This document shows positions 43,475-52,459 of a stretch of 64,000 nucleotides of DNA, piece by piece. Made by a program: the position numbers and the translations under genes. Numbering within the stretch: the stretch's first letter is position 1; every line of letters starts with the position of its first letter. The notes below the pieces were generated by a model, which saw nothing but the letters and a program-made list of their open reading frames with translations, had not been told where the DNA came from and made no database searches. The DNA is from Desulfovibrio sp. (GTDB taxonomy: Bacteria; Desulfobacterota; Desulfovibrionia; Desulfovibrionales; Desulfovibrionaceae). Location: the NCBI RefSeq assembly GCF_009712225.1, contig NZ_WASP01000006.1, positions 286,438-350,437 of the forward strand, read 5' to 3'.

Positions 43475-46208
43475 GGCTGTTCTTATCCTGAAGTTCATCG
43501 GCTGGCTGCTGCGGCTCGGCTTCGGGGTTGTCGCTCCACAGTTTTTTCCATTCCATGAGCAGACGTAGCGCGTCCAGCGGGCTGAGTTCGTCGGGATTGA
43601 GATCGCGCAGCAGCAGAATAAGCGGATGCTCGGTACGCGGCGGCACAGCGGCGATTTCTGGCAGCTCTGGCTCTTTTTTGACTGGTTCCGGCAGGTTCAG
43701 CCCAGGCAGCGAAACCGCAGAAACCACAGTTTTGCGCGCGTTCTCACGCCCACGTTCCAGCCCCTGCAAAATGGCCCGTGCCCGCTGCACCACAGGGCCG
43801 GGAACCCCGGCAAGGCGGGCTACCTCCACACCGTAGCTGCGGTCAGAGGGGCCGGGAACCAGCTTGTGCAAAAAGAGGATGTCGTTGTTGTACTCGCGTA
43901 TGGCGATGTTCATGGTAAACACGCCAGCGATGCGGGCTTCAAGCGCGGTGAGTTCGTGATAGTGGGTAGCAAAGAGGGTACGCAGCTCACCGCCCGCCCT
44001 TTTCGCAAGGTCTTCCACCACGGCCCAGGCAAGGGCCACACCGTCGTAGGTGCTGGTGCCGCGGCCAATCTCGTCGAGAATCACAAGGCTTCTGCGGGTT
44101 GCCTGACGCAGAATGCGGGCCGTTTCCATCATTTCGACCATAAAGGTACTCTGACCCTGTGCAAGGTTGTCAGAGGCCCCCACGCGCGAAAAAAGACGGT
44201 CTACAAGCCCAAGGCGGGCGGCGCTGGCCGGAACCATGGAACCCATCTGCGCCAGCAGGCAGATTATGGCCACCTGTCGCAGCACGGTTGATTTACCGGC
44301 CATGTTGGGGCCGGTGAGCAGGCACAGGCGACGCCCGGCATCAAGCCTGAAATCGTTGGGTACAAAGTTGGCCCGTCCCAGCATGGCCTCCACCACCGGG
44401 TGGCGTCCCTCGCGGATGTCGAGGTTGGCCTCCTGATCAAGTTCGGGCCTGCACCAGTTGTTGGTGCGGCCTACCTGAGCCAGGCTTTGCCAATAATCAA
44501 GCTGGGCCACCATGTCAGCTGCGTGCACGATACGCTCACGCTGGCTGGCCATGTGACTGCGCAGCTCCTGAAACAGCGTGTATTCAAGGCTTTTGCGTTT
44601 GTCAGAGGCCGACAGCAGCTCTTCTTCCAGTTCCTTGAGCTCCACAGTGGTAAAGCGCTCTGCATTGGCAAGGCTCTGCCTGCGGATAAAATGGAAAGGA
44701 ATGGGCCCGCTGTGGGCCGCGCGTGTCACCTCATAATAATAGCCAAATACCCGGTTAAAGCCCAGTTTGAGCTTGCTGATGCCCGTTTTTGCCTGTTCGT
44801 CTGCCAGCATGGCCTGCAGTTTTTGCTCGCCGTGTTCGGCAAGGTCGAGCAGGCGGTCAAGCTCGGCATTGAAGCCGTTTTTGAACAGGCCGCCATCGGT
44901 GATGACCGCGGGTGGGCTGTCCACAAGGGCGCTTTGCAAAAGGGCCGCGCAGTCGTCCATGTTGTCCCAGGATTTGAGCACATCGGTGATGCTCCTGGGC
45001 ATGGCAGGAGCGGAAGCCGAAGCGTCGGGCACGGCATCGGGCGCACTCAGGGCGTTAAAAACATCGGGCAGAGCTGCCAGACTGTTGCGCAGGGCGATAA
45101 AATCTCGCGGTGCGCCCTGGTTCAGGCTGATGCGGGTAGAGAGGCGCTCAAGGTCATAGACGTTTTTGAGAGCTTCGCGCAGGGCGGTGCGGCGGGCGTC
45201 ATCGGCGTAAAAATACGCCACTGCATCCTGTATGCGCGTGATGGGGCCAAGCTCGCGCCAGGGGTGGCGCAGCATGTCTTCGAGCAGCCTGCCGCCCATG
45301 GGGGTCATGGTGTCGTCCAGCGCGTGGCGCAGGGTTCCCTTGCCCTTGCGGCCATTGAGACGGGCAAAAATTTCAAGGTTGCGCTCGGTCACGTCGTCAA
45401 TGATCAGGCGGCGGCCCAGATCAAGCGGAGCAAAAGGCATGAGGTGATCGGGGTTGCGCATCTGGGTCTGACTCAGGTAGGCCAGCAGCGCGCCGCAGGC
45501 CCGCATGAGCTCTGGTTTGCCCTCAAGTCCCAGCGCTCCAGCCTCACGCACACCCTGAGCCGCCACAACGCGCTCTGTGGCGCGTTTGAGCTCAAACTGG
45601 TGTGCTGGCATACGCACAAGCCTTATGCCTTCCAGAATGCAGCGCTGTGGCAGTTCTGTACCTTCTGGAACCAGCAGCTCGCGGGGGGCAAGTTTTTGCG
45701 CCCATTGCCACAGCTCGGCCTCGCGTTTGAATTCAACGCCCGACCACTGCCCGGTAGAAATATCGGCCCAGGCCAGCCCACCCGCACCGCCCGTGGCTGA
45801 AGAGCACAAGGCTGCCAGAAAGTTGTGGCTCTTGCTGGCAAGGTTGGCGTCTTCAAGCACCGTGCCGGGGGTGATCACGCGGGTAACGGCGCGTTTGACG
45901 AGCCCCTTGGCGGCCTTGGGGTCTTCTGTCTGGTCGCAGATGGCAACGTGGTAACCCTTGTCGATGAGCTGGGCCACGTAGCCCTCAACCGCATGCCACG
46001 GCACGCCGCACATGGGAATGGGGTTTTCCGTATCTTTGCTGCGGCTGGTAAGGGCAATCTGAAGCTCGCGCGCCGCCACCTTGGCGTCGTCGAGAAACAG
46101 TTCATAAAAGTCGCCCATGCGGTAAAAAAGCAGGGCATCGGGGTGCTCTGCCTTGATGCGCATGTACTGCTCAAACATGGGGGTCAACTTTACGGGAGCT
46201 TCAGACAT
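43467..46208 (-). CDS. mutS: DNA mismatch repair protein MutS
   Basis: The protein has 913 residues from the ATG at 46208, chosen because the MutS N terminus (LTPMFEQYMRIKAEHPDALL) starts there. The mismatch-reading FYE is in MGDFYELF, about residue 34-40. The ATPase motifs are GPNMAGKST near 632, with the downstream DEIGRGTSTYDG and the TLFATHYHELT segment. It is slightly longer than E. coli MutS owing to short Ala/Pro-rich inserts. It binds mispairs and recruits MutL. mutL is not in the window. A GGCCGCG/CGCGGCC hairpin lies in its leader (46234-46251). Confidence 0.97.
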   Translation of the reverse strand: MSEAPVKLTPMFEQYMRIKAEHPDALLFYRMGDFYELFLDDAKVAARELQIALTSRSKDTENPIPMCGVPWHAVEGYVAQLIDKGYHVAICDQTEDPKAAKGLVKRAVTRVITPGTVLEDANLASKSHNFLAALCSSATGGAGGLAWADISTGQWSGVEFKREAELWQWAQKLAPRELLVPEGTELPQRCILEGIRLVRMPAHQFELKRATERVVAAQGVREAGALGLEGKPELMRACGALLAYLSQTQMRNPDHLMPFAPLDLGRRLIIDDVTERNLEIFARLNGRKGKGTLRHALDDTMTPMGGRLLEDMLRHPWRELGPITRIQDAVAYFYADDARRTALREALKNVYDLERLSTRISLNQGAPRDFIALRNSLAALPDVFNALSAPDAVPDASASAPAMPRSITDVLKSWDNMDDCAALLQSALVDSPPAVITDGGLFKNGFNAELDRLLDLAEHGEQKLQAMLADEQAKTGISKLKLGFNRVFGYYYEVTRAAHSGPIPFHFIRRQSLANAERFTTVELKELEEELLSASDKRKSLEYTLFQELRSHMASQRERIVHAADMVAQLDYWQSLAQVGRTNNWCRPELDQEANLDIREGRHPVVEAMLGRANFVPNDFRLDAGRRLCLLTGPNMAGKSTVLRQVAIICLLAQMGSMVPASAARLGLVDRLFSRVGASDNLAQGQSTFMVEMMETARILRQATRRSLVILDEIGRGTSTYDGVALAWAVVEDLAKRAGGELRTLFATHYHELTALEARIAGVFTMNIAIREYNNDILFLHKLVPGPSDRSYGVEVARLAGVPGPVVQRARAILQGLERGRENARKTVVSAVSLPGLNLPEPVKKEPELPEIAAVPPRTEHPLILLLRDLNPDELSPLDALRLLMEWKKLWSDNPEAEPQQPADELQDKNSHE

Positions 46209-46253
46209 ATGGATTCGTGGGGGTGACGGTGAAGGCCGCGTGTGCGCGGCCAC

Positions 46254-46297
46254 AAAAAAATGGTGGCGCTGCCCAGACATCAGCCGAACAGCGCCAC
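46254..46297 (-). terminator. Terminator of the LapA-like gene
   Basis: On the minus strand GTGGCGCTG pairs with CAGCGCCAC over nine pairs, then CA and seven T follow. It separates the LapA-like gene from mutS. Confidence 0.88.
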
Positions 46298-46316
46298 AAA
46301 ACGGATTGCGGAAAAA

Positions 46317-46742
46317 CTAGTTCTTGTCCGGGTCGGGAACCAGAGTTTCTTCTGCAGCGGCAACAGGAGCGGCAGCAGGGGCCGAAGCTTCGGTCTTGCC
46401 GTTCTTGCTCAGAAACTGCGCGCGGGCGGTGTCTGCACCAAGCTTTTTCTTGGTTTTTTCCAGTTCGCGCTCAAGGCTGCTAATCTGCCATTTCTGCTTC
46501 ATCAGGCGGGCAGTGAGGTTAACCTTGTCCCACACCAGAAAGCCCAGCGTCATCAGCGCGCCACAGGCAAAGGCCGCAATGACGAGAAAGTAGAAGGGCA
46601 GTGCGATGGAAGACATGGCGGGAATAAAGAACAGATTGAGCGTGAGCACCATGCTCTGGGAAAGGGCACCCTGGTTCTGGAAAAAGAACACGAGCGCCAG
46701 AAAAAACACGACCGCGAGCAATAATACCTTGATATACCGCAT
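46317..46742 (-). CDS. LapA/DUF1049-family membrane protein
   Basis: The protein has 141 residues from the ATG at 46742, where GAGGAG is spaced seven bases. An ATG six bases upstream is too close to it. Two membrane helices (about 5-22 and 47-70) precede a coiled coil (about 78-105, QKWQISSLERELEKTKKKLG) and an Ala/Pro tail. LapA (LPS assembly protein A, with LapB) regulates lipopolysaccharide synthesis in E. coli. Whether this relative does so is inference. Confidence 0.82.
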   Translation of the reverse strand: MRYIKVLLLAVVFFLALVFFFQNQGALSQSMVLTLNLFFIPAMSSIALPFYFLVIAAFACGALMTLGFLVWDKVNLTARLMKQKWQISSLERELEKTKKKLGADTARAQFLSKNGKTEASAPAAAPVAAAEETLVPDPDKN

Positions 46743-46775
46743 AGACATACTCCTCAGGCTAAATAAAGCTATCTC

Positions 46776-46884
46776 AAAAAAACTTCACGGGCTTTTTGAG
46801 AATGCCGCATCGCCCAAGAGGGCACAGCATCGCGCTCTCCAGCCGGTCTTTGTCGCCCCCAGCGAAAAAGACAATCCCCGCCAT
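46776..46884 (-). CDS. Possible small ORF downstream of the HIT gene
   Basis: A 36-codon minus-strand frame follows the HIT gene by 16 bases. It encodes a protein-like peptide with FFAGGDKDRLESAM, the pair CPLGRC and a basic end KKPVKFF. No Shine-Dalgarno is obvious. A TCTCAAAAA/TTTTTGAGA hairpin (46772-46801) overlaps its stop. I do not recognise it, and it could be chance. Confidence 0.28.
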
Positions 46885-46900
46885 CGGGTCACACAGCACG

Positions 46901-47437
46901 TTATACGCTGCTACCTTCCTGCCCTGGCGTGGAAGCGACGCGGTTGCCGATAGCCGCGCCATTCGTGAAATACGGTTTCAGTGCCGCATAGGTGCGGCTC
47001 AAATGTTCGGGCATGGTACGCACTTCATCAAATACTGCCATAAATGATGAATCGCCGTTCCAGCGCGGAACCAGGTGAAAATGCAGGTGCTCGCGTATAC
47101 CCGCGCCCGCTGCCTGCCCCTGGTTGAGGCCGATGTTGATGCCTTCACAGTTAAAGTGTTTCTTTAAGATTGTGGCGCAAAGTTGGAGAAGATCCATGAT
47201 TTCATGGGTTTCCTCCTGCTTCAGGTCTGCCAGCATCATCACGTGTCGGTAAGGGCAAACCATGATGTGCCCGTTGTTATACGGGTACTTGTTCATGATT
47301 ACAAAGGCCCTTTGCCCCCGGTACAGAACAAGCCTTTGCTCGTCCTCATCCGTATGGTCCGGCAGACAGAACACGCAGGAATCTGGCTTGGGACCAAGAA
47401 TATACTCAATGCGCCATGGAGCCCAAAGTTGTTTCAT
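46901..47437 (-). CDS. HIT-family hydrolase
   Basis: The 178-residue protein has the histidine triad EHLHFHLVPRW. Upstream are the HIT-family segments MNKYPYNNGHIMVCPYRHV and a Cys pair (CVFC) that may bind zinc. Members hydrolyse or phosphorolyse nucleotide compounds such as Ap4A or adenosine phosphoramidates. It begins 21 bases after the stop of the nucleotidyltransferase fusion gene, so the two are probably co-transcribed. Confidence 0.92.
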   Translation of the reverse strand: MKQLWAPWRIEYILGPKPDSCVFCLPDHTDEDEQRLVLYRGQRAFVIMNKYPYNNGHIMVCPYRHVMMLADLKQEETHEIMDLLQLCATILKKHFNCEGINIGLNQGQAAGAGIREHLHFHLVPRWNGDSSFMAVFDEVRTMPEHLSRTYAALKPYFTNGAAIGNRVASTPGQEGSSV

Positions 47438-47457
47438 AGTTGTTTTCTATACACCTC

Positions 47458-50286
47458 TTATAAACGCTGGGCAAGTGAAGAATTCCTATCAGCTTGTACT
47501 TCTTTATCAGAAGCTGAAATTGGGGCTTCAGATGCGGCAGCGGCGGATTTCAGCTCCTGCTGCACAAGGCTGTGGGCAAGTTCCAGCTGCTGTTCCTGGC
47601 TTGTGGCAAGACCATCCAGTTTGGCCGCAAGCACTGCCTCAAGTATGCGTCCAAAGGCAGGGCCGGGGTGCAGCCCCATGGCGCGCAGGTCTTCACCGCC
47701 CACATTGGCCTTTTCCCTGCGCCACAGCGTAATGTAGCGCGATATGTTTTTTTGCAGCGCGGCATCGCTTACGTCCGCCATCATGTAGAGCAGAAATTCG
47801 AGCGACAGGGGCCGTAACATGGCGCACAGTGCGCTTACCTTACCCTGACTGGCCTCGTGGTCCTTCTGCCACGATTCAATCTTGCCCCGCAGGTTGCGCA
47901 TGTGTTCGCGCTGCCTGAAAACCTCTGCGCGCTGGGGTTCGGGCAGGCCCATGCGCTGGTAGTGGTCGGCGGTGTCGGCATAGCTCATGTTGTGGTTGAG
48001 GGCCAGAAAATAGACCAGCCACGGCTGTGGTGCCTGCTCAAAATAGAGCAGCCTGTACCACGTGAGGGTTTCCTGAAGCCGCAGCAGGAGATTCTTTTTT
48101 GTTGGCGTAAGCGACAGGAGGGGCGATATGGCTTCAAGCACACCAAGCTGGTCGAGCCGTGCAATGCAGGCCGTGGGGTCTTCCTCGTCGCAGATGTGCT
48201 GAAATTCATGGAACAGCCGGAAACCCGAGAGCTTGTCCATAAGCTTGAGCTTGAGGGCGTTTTTGATGAGCTTTTCCGTACCTGCCCCAATGTGGAAGTT
48301 ATAGCGCTGCTCAAAGCGTACGGCCCGCAGGCAGCGGGTGGGGTCTTCCACAAAGCTCAAGGTGTGCAGAACCCGTATGACGCGCTCCTTGATGTCGCGC
48401 TGACCGCCAAAAAAGTCTACAAGCTGCCCAAATGGCTCGCAGTCAAGGCGCACTGCCAGCGCGTTGATGGAAAAATCGCGGCGGAAAAGATCCATCTTGA
48501 TGGACGAAAGTTCAACTGTGGGCAGTGCCGCCGGGTATTCGTAATATTCCAGCCGTGCGGTGGCTACGTCTATGCGCGCTTCAGCGCCATTTTCGTCATT
48601 GTAAATGACTACCGAGGTCAAAAATTTCTGGTGTTCGCGTATGCGACCGTTGAGTTCCTTGGCAAGCGCCCGGGCCAGCGTAATGCCGTTGCCCTCGACC
48701 ACAAGGTCTATGTCCTGATTGGGGCGTTGCAGCAACAGGTCGCGCACAAAGCCGCCTACCGTGTACACCGGCAGGCCAAGCTCCCTGCCCAGCCTGCCCG
48801 CAAGGTGCAGCATATCGCGGCTGGCACGGGGCAGCCTGTCCTGAATGAGCTTTCCGAGGTTGCGTTCCTTGCTGCCCGTAATGCGCGGTTCGGGCATGTG
48901 CCCCGGTTCCTGAGCAAACACGTTGATAAGGTCGGTGCGCGTGACAACGCCGATGACCTTGCTGCCGTCCACAATAGGCACAAGACGCTGGCGGCCGCCC
49001 ACAATGGTGCTCGTGAGGTCTTTGAGCGTCGCATCAGGTGGCAGGGTGGTTATGCGGCGGGTCATGTAGTCTTCTACCGTGGCCGCACCCAGGCCGTGTG
49101 CGCTGGCCCGCGAGGCCGTGAGCGCGTCGAGCAGGCCAGTGCACTGCCGCGTGCCGGGTTCAAACACCGGAACGGCCTTGAGGCCAAAATGCAGCATGAG
49201 TTCGTCAGCCTCGTGGATGGTGGCGGTTGATTCCACCCCCACGGCAGGCGAAGACATGTATTCGCGAGCTGTTTTGTCCGGGTAGGCCTGGGCGTACAGA
49301 TGCCGCAGTATGACATCGCGTACTTCGTGCACGGTCATGGTGCGCACAGAGGCCGAAGCCGCGTAGGCGTGCCCGCCGCCACCAAGGGCCGCGCAAATGT
49401 CGCCCACGTTGATGGATTCGTTTCGGCTGCGGGCCACCACCTGAATGCGGTCGTCCATGAGGCCGATGGCAAACAGCACGGGGAATTTTTCCATTTCCAT
49501 GAGCCGGTGCGCCAGATAGGCAAAATCCCCCAGATAATGCTCCATGGCCGCTTCAGAAAGTGTCACCTGCACATTGTTGATGGTATAGGTCTGGGTAGAC
49601 TCAAGAAGGCTGTTGAGCGCCTGAATGTGCAGGCTTGTGAGCTCGTGGGCGGCAAGGGCGTCGATACGGTTCACATCCATGCCCATGCCCAGCAGCCACG
49701 CGGCAGCCTGAAAATCGGCCTGTGTGGTGGAGGAGTAGGTAAACGAACCCGTATCGCCGTAAATACCAAGGCCCAGCAGGGTTGCGTCGTCGGCGCTCAT
49801 GGTGAGGCCGCGCTCGGCAATGGCCTGCACGATAAGGCTGGTGACCGAGCCAATGTGGGCCATGTGGGTGTGTGGGCATGAAATGTCGTCTGTAGAGTCC
49901 GGGTGGTGGTCCCACAGCTCTATGGTTACGTCTGCCCGGTCAAGCAGCTGGGCCACATGGCTTATGCGTCCACGCTGCCGGGTATCTACAACCACAAGCC
50001 GGGTGATGTCGTTCCACGGGATAGACGCAGTTTCCACAATACCCAGCGCCGCCAGATCCAGCCCGGCAACCAGCTTTTGCAGGCCGCGTTCCTGTGAACC
50101 GGGAAAAAGCAGCACGTGAGGGGTATACAGAAAGCGCGCGGCCAGCATGCCCGCGAATGCGTCAAAATCGGCATTGGCGTGGCAGGTGACAAGAGTCAGG
50201 CCTGCGGCGCCCTTATGAACAGCTGGGGCGGCTGGGGCCGTGGAGGTAGATGCCGCCTGTGGCGGAGTTTCCGGCGCAGGAATCAC
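47458..50286 (-). CDS. DHH/DHHA1-CBS-tRNA nucleotidyltransferase fusion
   Basis: The 942-residue protein fuses three modules. A DHH/DHHA1 phosphoesterase covers about 28-330 (VTCHANADFDAFAGML, VVVDTRQRG, WDHHPDSTDD and GGGGHAYAASAS). Two CBS domains cover about 340-470. A class II CCA/poly(A)-type nucleotidyltransferase covers about 490-900 (GGFVRDLLLQRPNQDIDLVV, RRDFSINALA). The fusion is typical of Desulfobacterota and some deep-branching bacteria, where the enzyme may add only A to tRNA ends in partnership with a separate CC-adding enzyme. It starts at a GTG that overlaps the xerD stop (GTGA). Confidence 0.92.
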   Translation of the reverse strand: MIPAPETPPQAASTSTAPAAPAVHKGAAGLTLVTCHANADFDAFAGMLAARFLYTPHVLLFPGSQERGLQKLVAGLDLAALGIVETASIPWNDITRLVVVDTRQRGRISHVAQLLDRADVTIELWDHHPDSTDDISCPHTHMAHIGSVTSLIVQAIAERGLTMSADDATLLGLGIYGDTGSFTYSSTTQADFQAAAWLLGMGMDVNRIDALAAHELTSLHIQALNSLLESTQTYTINNVQVTLSEAAMEHYLGDFAYLAHRLMEMEKFPVLFAIGLMDDRIQVVARSRNESINVGDICAALGGGGHAYAASASVRTMTVHEVRDVILRHLYAQAYPDKTAREYMSSPAVGVESTATIHEADELMLHFGLKAVPVFEPGTRQCTGLLDALTASRASAHGLGAATVEDYMTRRITTLPPDATLKDLTSTIVGGRQRLVPIVDGSKVIGVVTRTDLINVFAQEPGHMPEPRITGSKERNLGKLIQDRLPRASRDMLHLAGRLGRELGLPVYTVGGFVRDLLLQRPNQDIDLVVEGNGITLARALAKELNGRIREHQKFLTSVVIYNDENGAEARIDVATARLEYYEYPAALPTVELSSIKMDLFRRDFSINALAVRLDCEPFGQLVDFFGGQRDIKERVIRVLHTLSFVEDPTRCLRAVRFEQRYNFHIGAGTEKLIKNALKLKLMDKLSGFRLFHEFQHICDEEDPTACIARLDQLGVLEAISPLLSLTPTKKNLLLRLQETLTWYRLLYFEQAPQPWLVYFLALNHNMSYADTADHYQRMGLPEPQRAEVFRQREHMRNLRGKIESWQKDHEASQGKVSALCAMLRPLSLEFLLYMMADVSDAALQKNISRYITLWRREKANVGGEDLRAMGLHPGPAFGRILEAVLAAKLDGLATSQEQQLELAHSLVQQELKSAAAASEAPISASDKEVQADRNSSLAQRL

Positions 50287-51212
50287 TGGCGGCTCCGGGG
50301 ATGGAATTGGTGGTGTATGCCCCGCAGGCGGTCAGCCTGCACATGGGTGTAAATCTCGGTGGCGCTTATGTCGGCATGGCCAAGCAACATCTGCACGGCG
50401 CGCAGGTCTGCGCCACCTTCAAGCAGATGCGTGGCAAACGAATGCCTGAACGTGTGCGGCGAAATGGCCCGGCGAATGCCCGCCTCGAGCGCGTATTTTT
50501 TTACCATCTTCCACACGTACTGCCGCGTAAGGCTGCGGCCTGAGCGGTTCACAAACAGCTGGCTGCCCGAGGGTGTGAAGTCTGGCCTGCATGAGGCAAG
50601 GTACTGGGCCAGCATCTGCTGCATCTGGTCGTGCAGGGGTACAAGCCTTTCTTTTGAGCCCTTGCCGAAAACGCGCACCAGGCCGCGCTGCAAATCAAGA
50701 TCGGGTACGCACATGGCGCACAGCTCAGACACGCGCAAGCCCGCGGCGTACAAGAGCTCGAGCATGCAGCGGTCGCGTTTGCCGCTTTTGTCGCGCAGAT
50801 CTGGCTGGGCCAGCAGGGCGTCCATTTCTTCCCGGGTGAGCACCTCGGGCAGGTGCTGGGGCAGCTTGGGGTTTTCAAGCAGCTCTGCCGGATTTTTTTT
50901 CAGCCTGCCTTCATCAACGGCAAAGGCAAAAAACGCCCGCAGGGCCGAAAGCCTCCGGGCCAGGGTGCGCCCTGTGTTCTGCCGCGCCCGCAACCACGCG
51001 AGGTACAAAAAAATTTCCTGTTCGTCGGGGTCGCGCAGGGTCTGCGGGTCTGCCCCCTGCGCAAGTTCCTGCCGGTACAGAAAAAAACTTTCCAGATCCT
51101 GCCCGTAGGCTTCAACAGTGTTGGAAGAAAGCCCGCGCTGGGCCAGCAGAAAATCCTGCCACAGGGGCAGCATGGATGCCAGGGCGGGGGCTTTGGTGCG
51201 TGGTTGTGCCAT
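50283..51212 (-). CDS. xerD: Tyrosine recombinase, XerD type
   Basis: The 309-residue protein has the N-terminal SAM-like core-binding domain (about 14-105). The catalytic domain has Arg in LYAAGLRVSEL, Lys in GKGSKERLVPL, the box SPHTFRHSFATHLL, His in LLGHADIS and the nucleophile in TEIYTHV. XerC/D pairs resolve chromosome dimers at dif. With no phage or integron context, a housekeeping role is likely. XerC cannot be excluded. The gene starts an operon with the nucleotidyltransferase fusion and is divergent from folK. Confidence 0.9.
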   Translation of the reverse strand: MAQPRTKAPALASMLPLWQDFLLAQRGLSSNTVEAYGQDLESFFLYRQELAQGADPQTLRDPDEQEIFLYLAWLRARQNTGRTLARRLSALRAFFAFAVDEGRLKKNPAELLENPKLPQHLPEVLTREEMDALLAQPDLRDKSGKRDRCMLELLYAAGLRVSELCAMCVPDLDLQRGLVRVFGKGSKERLVPLHDQMQQMLAQYLASCRPDFTPSGSQLFVNRSGRSLTRQYVWKMVKKYALEAGIRRAISPHTFRHSFATHLLEGGADLRAVQMLLGHADISATEIYTHVQADRLRGIHHQFHPRSRQ

Positions 51213-51318
51213 GCCTGCATGCTAGCCGCCTTGGCACAAGGGAGCAAGTGCTTTGCTTTGTTTCACCGGGCGGAACCGGCCAAGATATATCGCAATCAGG
51301 CGTACTGTGTGATGAGGC

Positions 51319-51347
51319 TTTATACTTGCAGGCAAAAAAGATATACT
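51319..51347 (+). promoter_or_regulatory. Candidate sigma-70 promoter of folK
   Basis: TTTATA and TATACT are separated by 17 bases and lie 46 bases before the folK ATG. The -10 is good, while the -35 matches TTGACA at four of six positions. Confidence 0.4.
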
Positions 51348-51392
51348 GTGCTGATAAGAGTTCACAATGTTTCAAAAGCGCGGGAAGTTCCG

Positions 51393-51908
51393 ATGGCAGA
51401 CCAGCCAGTATTGAGGGCCTATGTAAGCCTTGGCTCCAACTGTGAATCAGCGACGGCCATGCTTGATGCGGCCCGGTCCGCTCTTGCGGCTCTGCCGGAT
51501 ATGCGCATGGGCGCGGTATCGCCCGTTTATCGAACAGAACCGCAGGAATACGCCGATCAGCCATGGTTTCATAATCAGGTGGTTGAACTTTTGCCCGGCG
51601 AGAGCTGGCAGCCGTGCAGCCTTGTGGATGCGCTGCTGGACATTGAGGCAATGCTTGGGCGGGTACGCAGCGCAGACCCCGCCCTGCGCTACGGGCCTCG
51701 CGTGATTGATGCTGATCTGCTGGTTTTTGGACAGCTGCGCAGCACCGACCCACACTGTCTTGTGCCGCATCCACGCCTTACAGGCAGGGCTTTTGCCCTG
51801 CGTCCACTGCTTGATGTGGCCCCCCGGCTTGAGGTTGATGGAGTGCCAGTCAGTCAATGGTTAGAGCGGCTTGACTGCCGCGTGGATGGGGACAGAATTT
51901 TTCAGTGA
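51393..51908 (+). CDS. folK: 2-amino-4-hydroxy-6-hydroxymethyldihydropteridine pyrophosphokinase
   Basis: The protein has 171 residues from the ATG at 51393, where the family sequence begins (RAYVSLGSNCES). The HPPK signature RYGPRVIDADLLVFG and the closing HPRLTGRAFALRPLLDVAP are both present. It transfers pyrophosphate from ATP to the pterin precursor in folate synthesis. Folate feeds the methionine synthase at 4202. A long imperfect hairpin (GGGTGCTGCCCT with AGGGCTGCACCC) lies between it and the next gene. Confidence 0.93.
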   Translation: MADQPVLRAYVSLGSNCESATAMLDAARSALAALPDMRMGAVSPVYRTEPQEYADQPWFHNQVVELLPGESWQPCSLVDALLDIEAMLGRVRSADPALRYGPRVIDADLLVFGQLRSTDPHCLVPHPRLTGRAFALRPLLDVAPRLEVDGVPVSQWLERLDCRVDGDRIFQ

Positions 51909-52015
51909 CGGGTGCTGCCCTCTATGATACTGTCTTCCACGGCTTTTACAGATGCCTGAAAGGGCTGCACCCTAGCCGCATGTGACCCGTGCCACGGGAT
52001 TAAGGAGCATAACAG

Positions 52016-52312
52016 ATGGTAAAGTGGCTTATTCTGATTTTGGCGGGCTACGCCCTATATCGCCTTTTTGCCAATGATTTGAACAAGAAGAGAAAGGAAA
52101 GCAAGCAGGAAAGTGCCGCTGAAACCGAGCGCAAGGTTGCTGCTGGCGAGCTGGTGAAAGACCCGGAATGCGGCGCGTATGTTGCCGTTGACGGTTCTGT
52201 CTCTGTGCGCGACGGAGACACCGTGCACCGTTTTTGCAGCTACGAATGCCGGGACAAATTTTTGCAGCGCCTGCAGGAAGGCGGCAGGGAACTGCCCCCG
52301 CGCGAAGAATAG
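52016..52312 (+). CDS. Small membrane-anchored Cys-rich protein (TRASH-like)
   Basis: This 98-residue protein has AAGGAG upstream of its ATG. One hydrophobic helix (about 3-20) is followed by a charged stretch. A compact domain then shows LVKDPECGAYV and, about 20 residues on, HRFCSYECRDKFL. The Cys spacing (C, then CxxxC) resembles the metal-binding TRASH/PP0621-type family. Metal or zinc binding near the membrane is likely, but the function is unknown. A very strong terminator follows. Confidence 0.82.
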   Translation: MVKWLILILAGYALYRLFANDLNKKRKESKQESAAETERKVAAGELVKDPECGAYVAVDGSVSVRDGDTVHRFCSYECRDKFLQRLQEGGRELPPREE

Positions 52313-52404
52313 TTTTTTGGCTTAACGAACATCGTTTGTGCTTCCTTGCTGCTTTTGGCTTCTGAGCCGGGGCAGACTGGCAGGGGCATGGTGTGCGTAT
52401 GTTC

Positions 52405-52459
52405 TGCGGCAAATCAAAACCACCCGAGAGCAGGTGGTTTTGATTTGCCGCATTTTTTT
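52405..52459 (+). terminator. Twenty-pair terminator hairpin
   Basis: TGCGGCAAATCAAAACCACC pairs perfectly with its inverted copy (52433-52452) around an eight-base loop. Seven T follow on the plus strand. The end touches the stop codon of the convergent activase gene, so the same hairpin could also close that transcript. Confidence 0.92.

Noticed and set aside
44400..45800. A 466-codon plus-strand frame opposite mutS (similar long frames lie opposite the activase, radical SAM, nucleotidyltransferase and permease genes)
   Set aside because: These frames run antisense to strongly conserved genes, have no ribosome sites or family motifs, and follow from the GC-rich third positions of the true genes.
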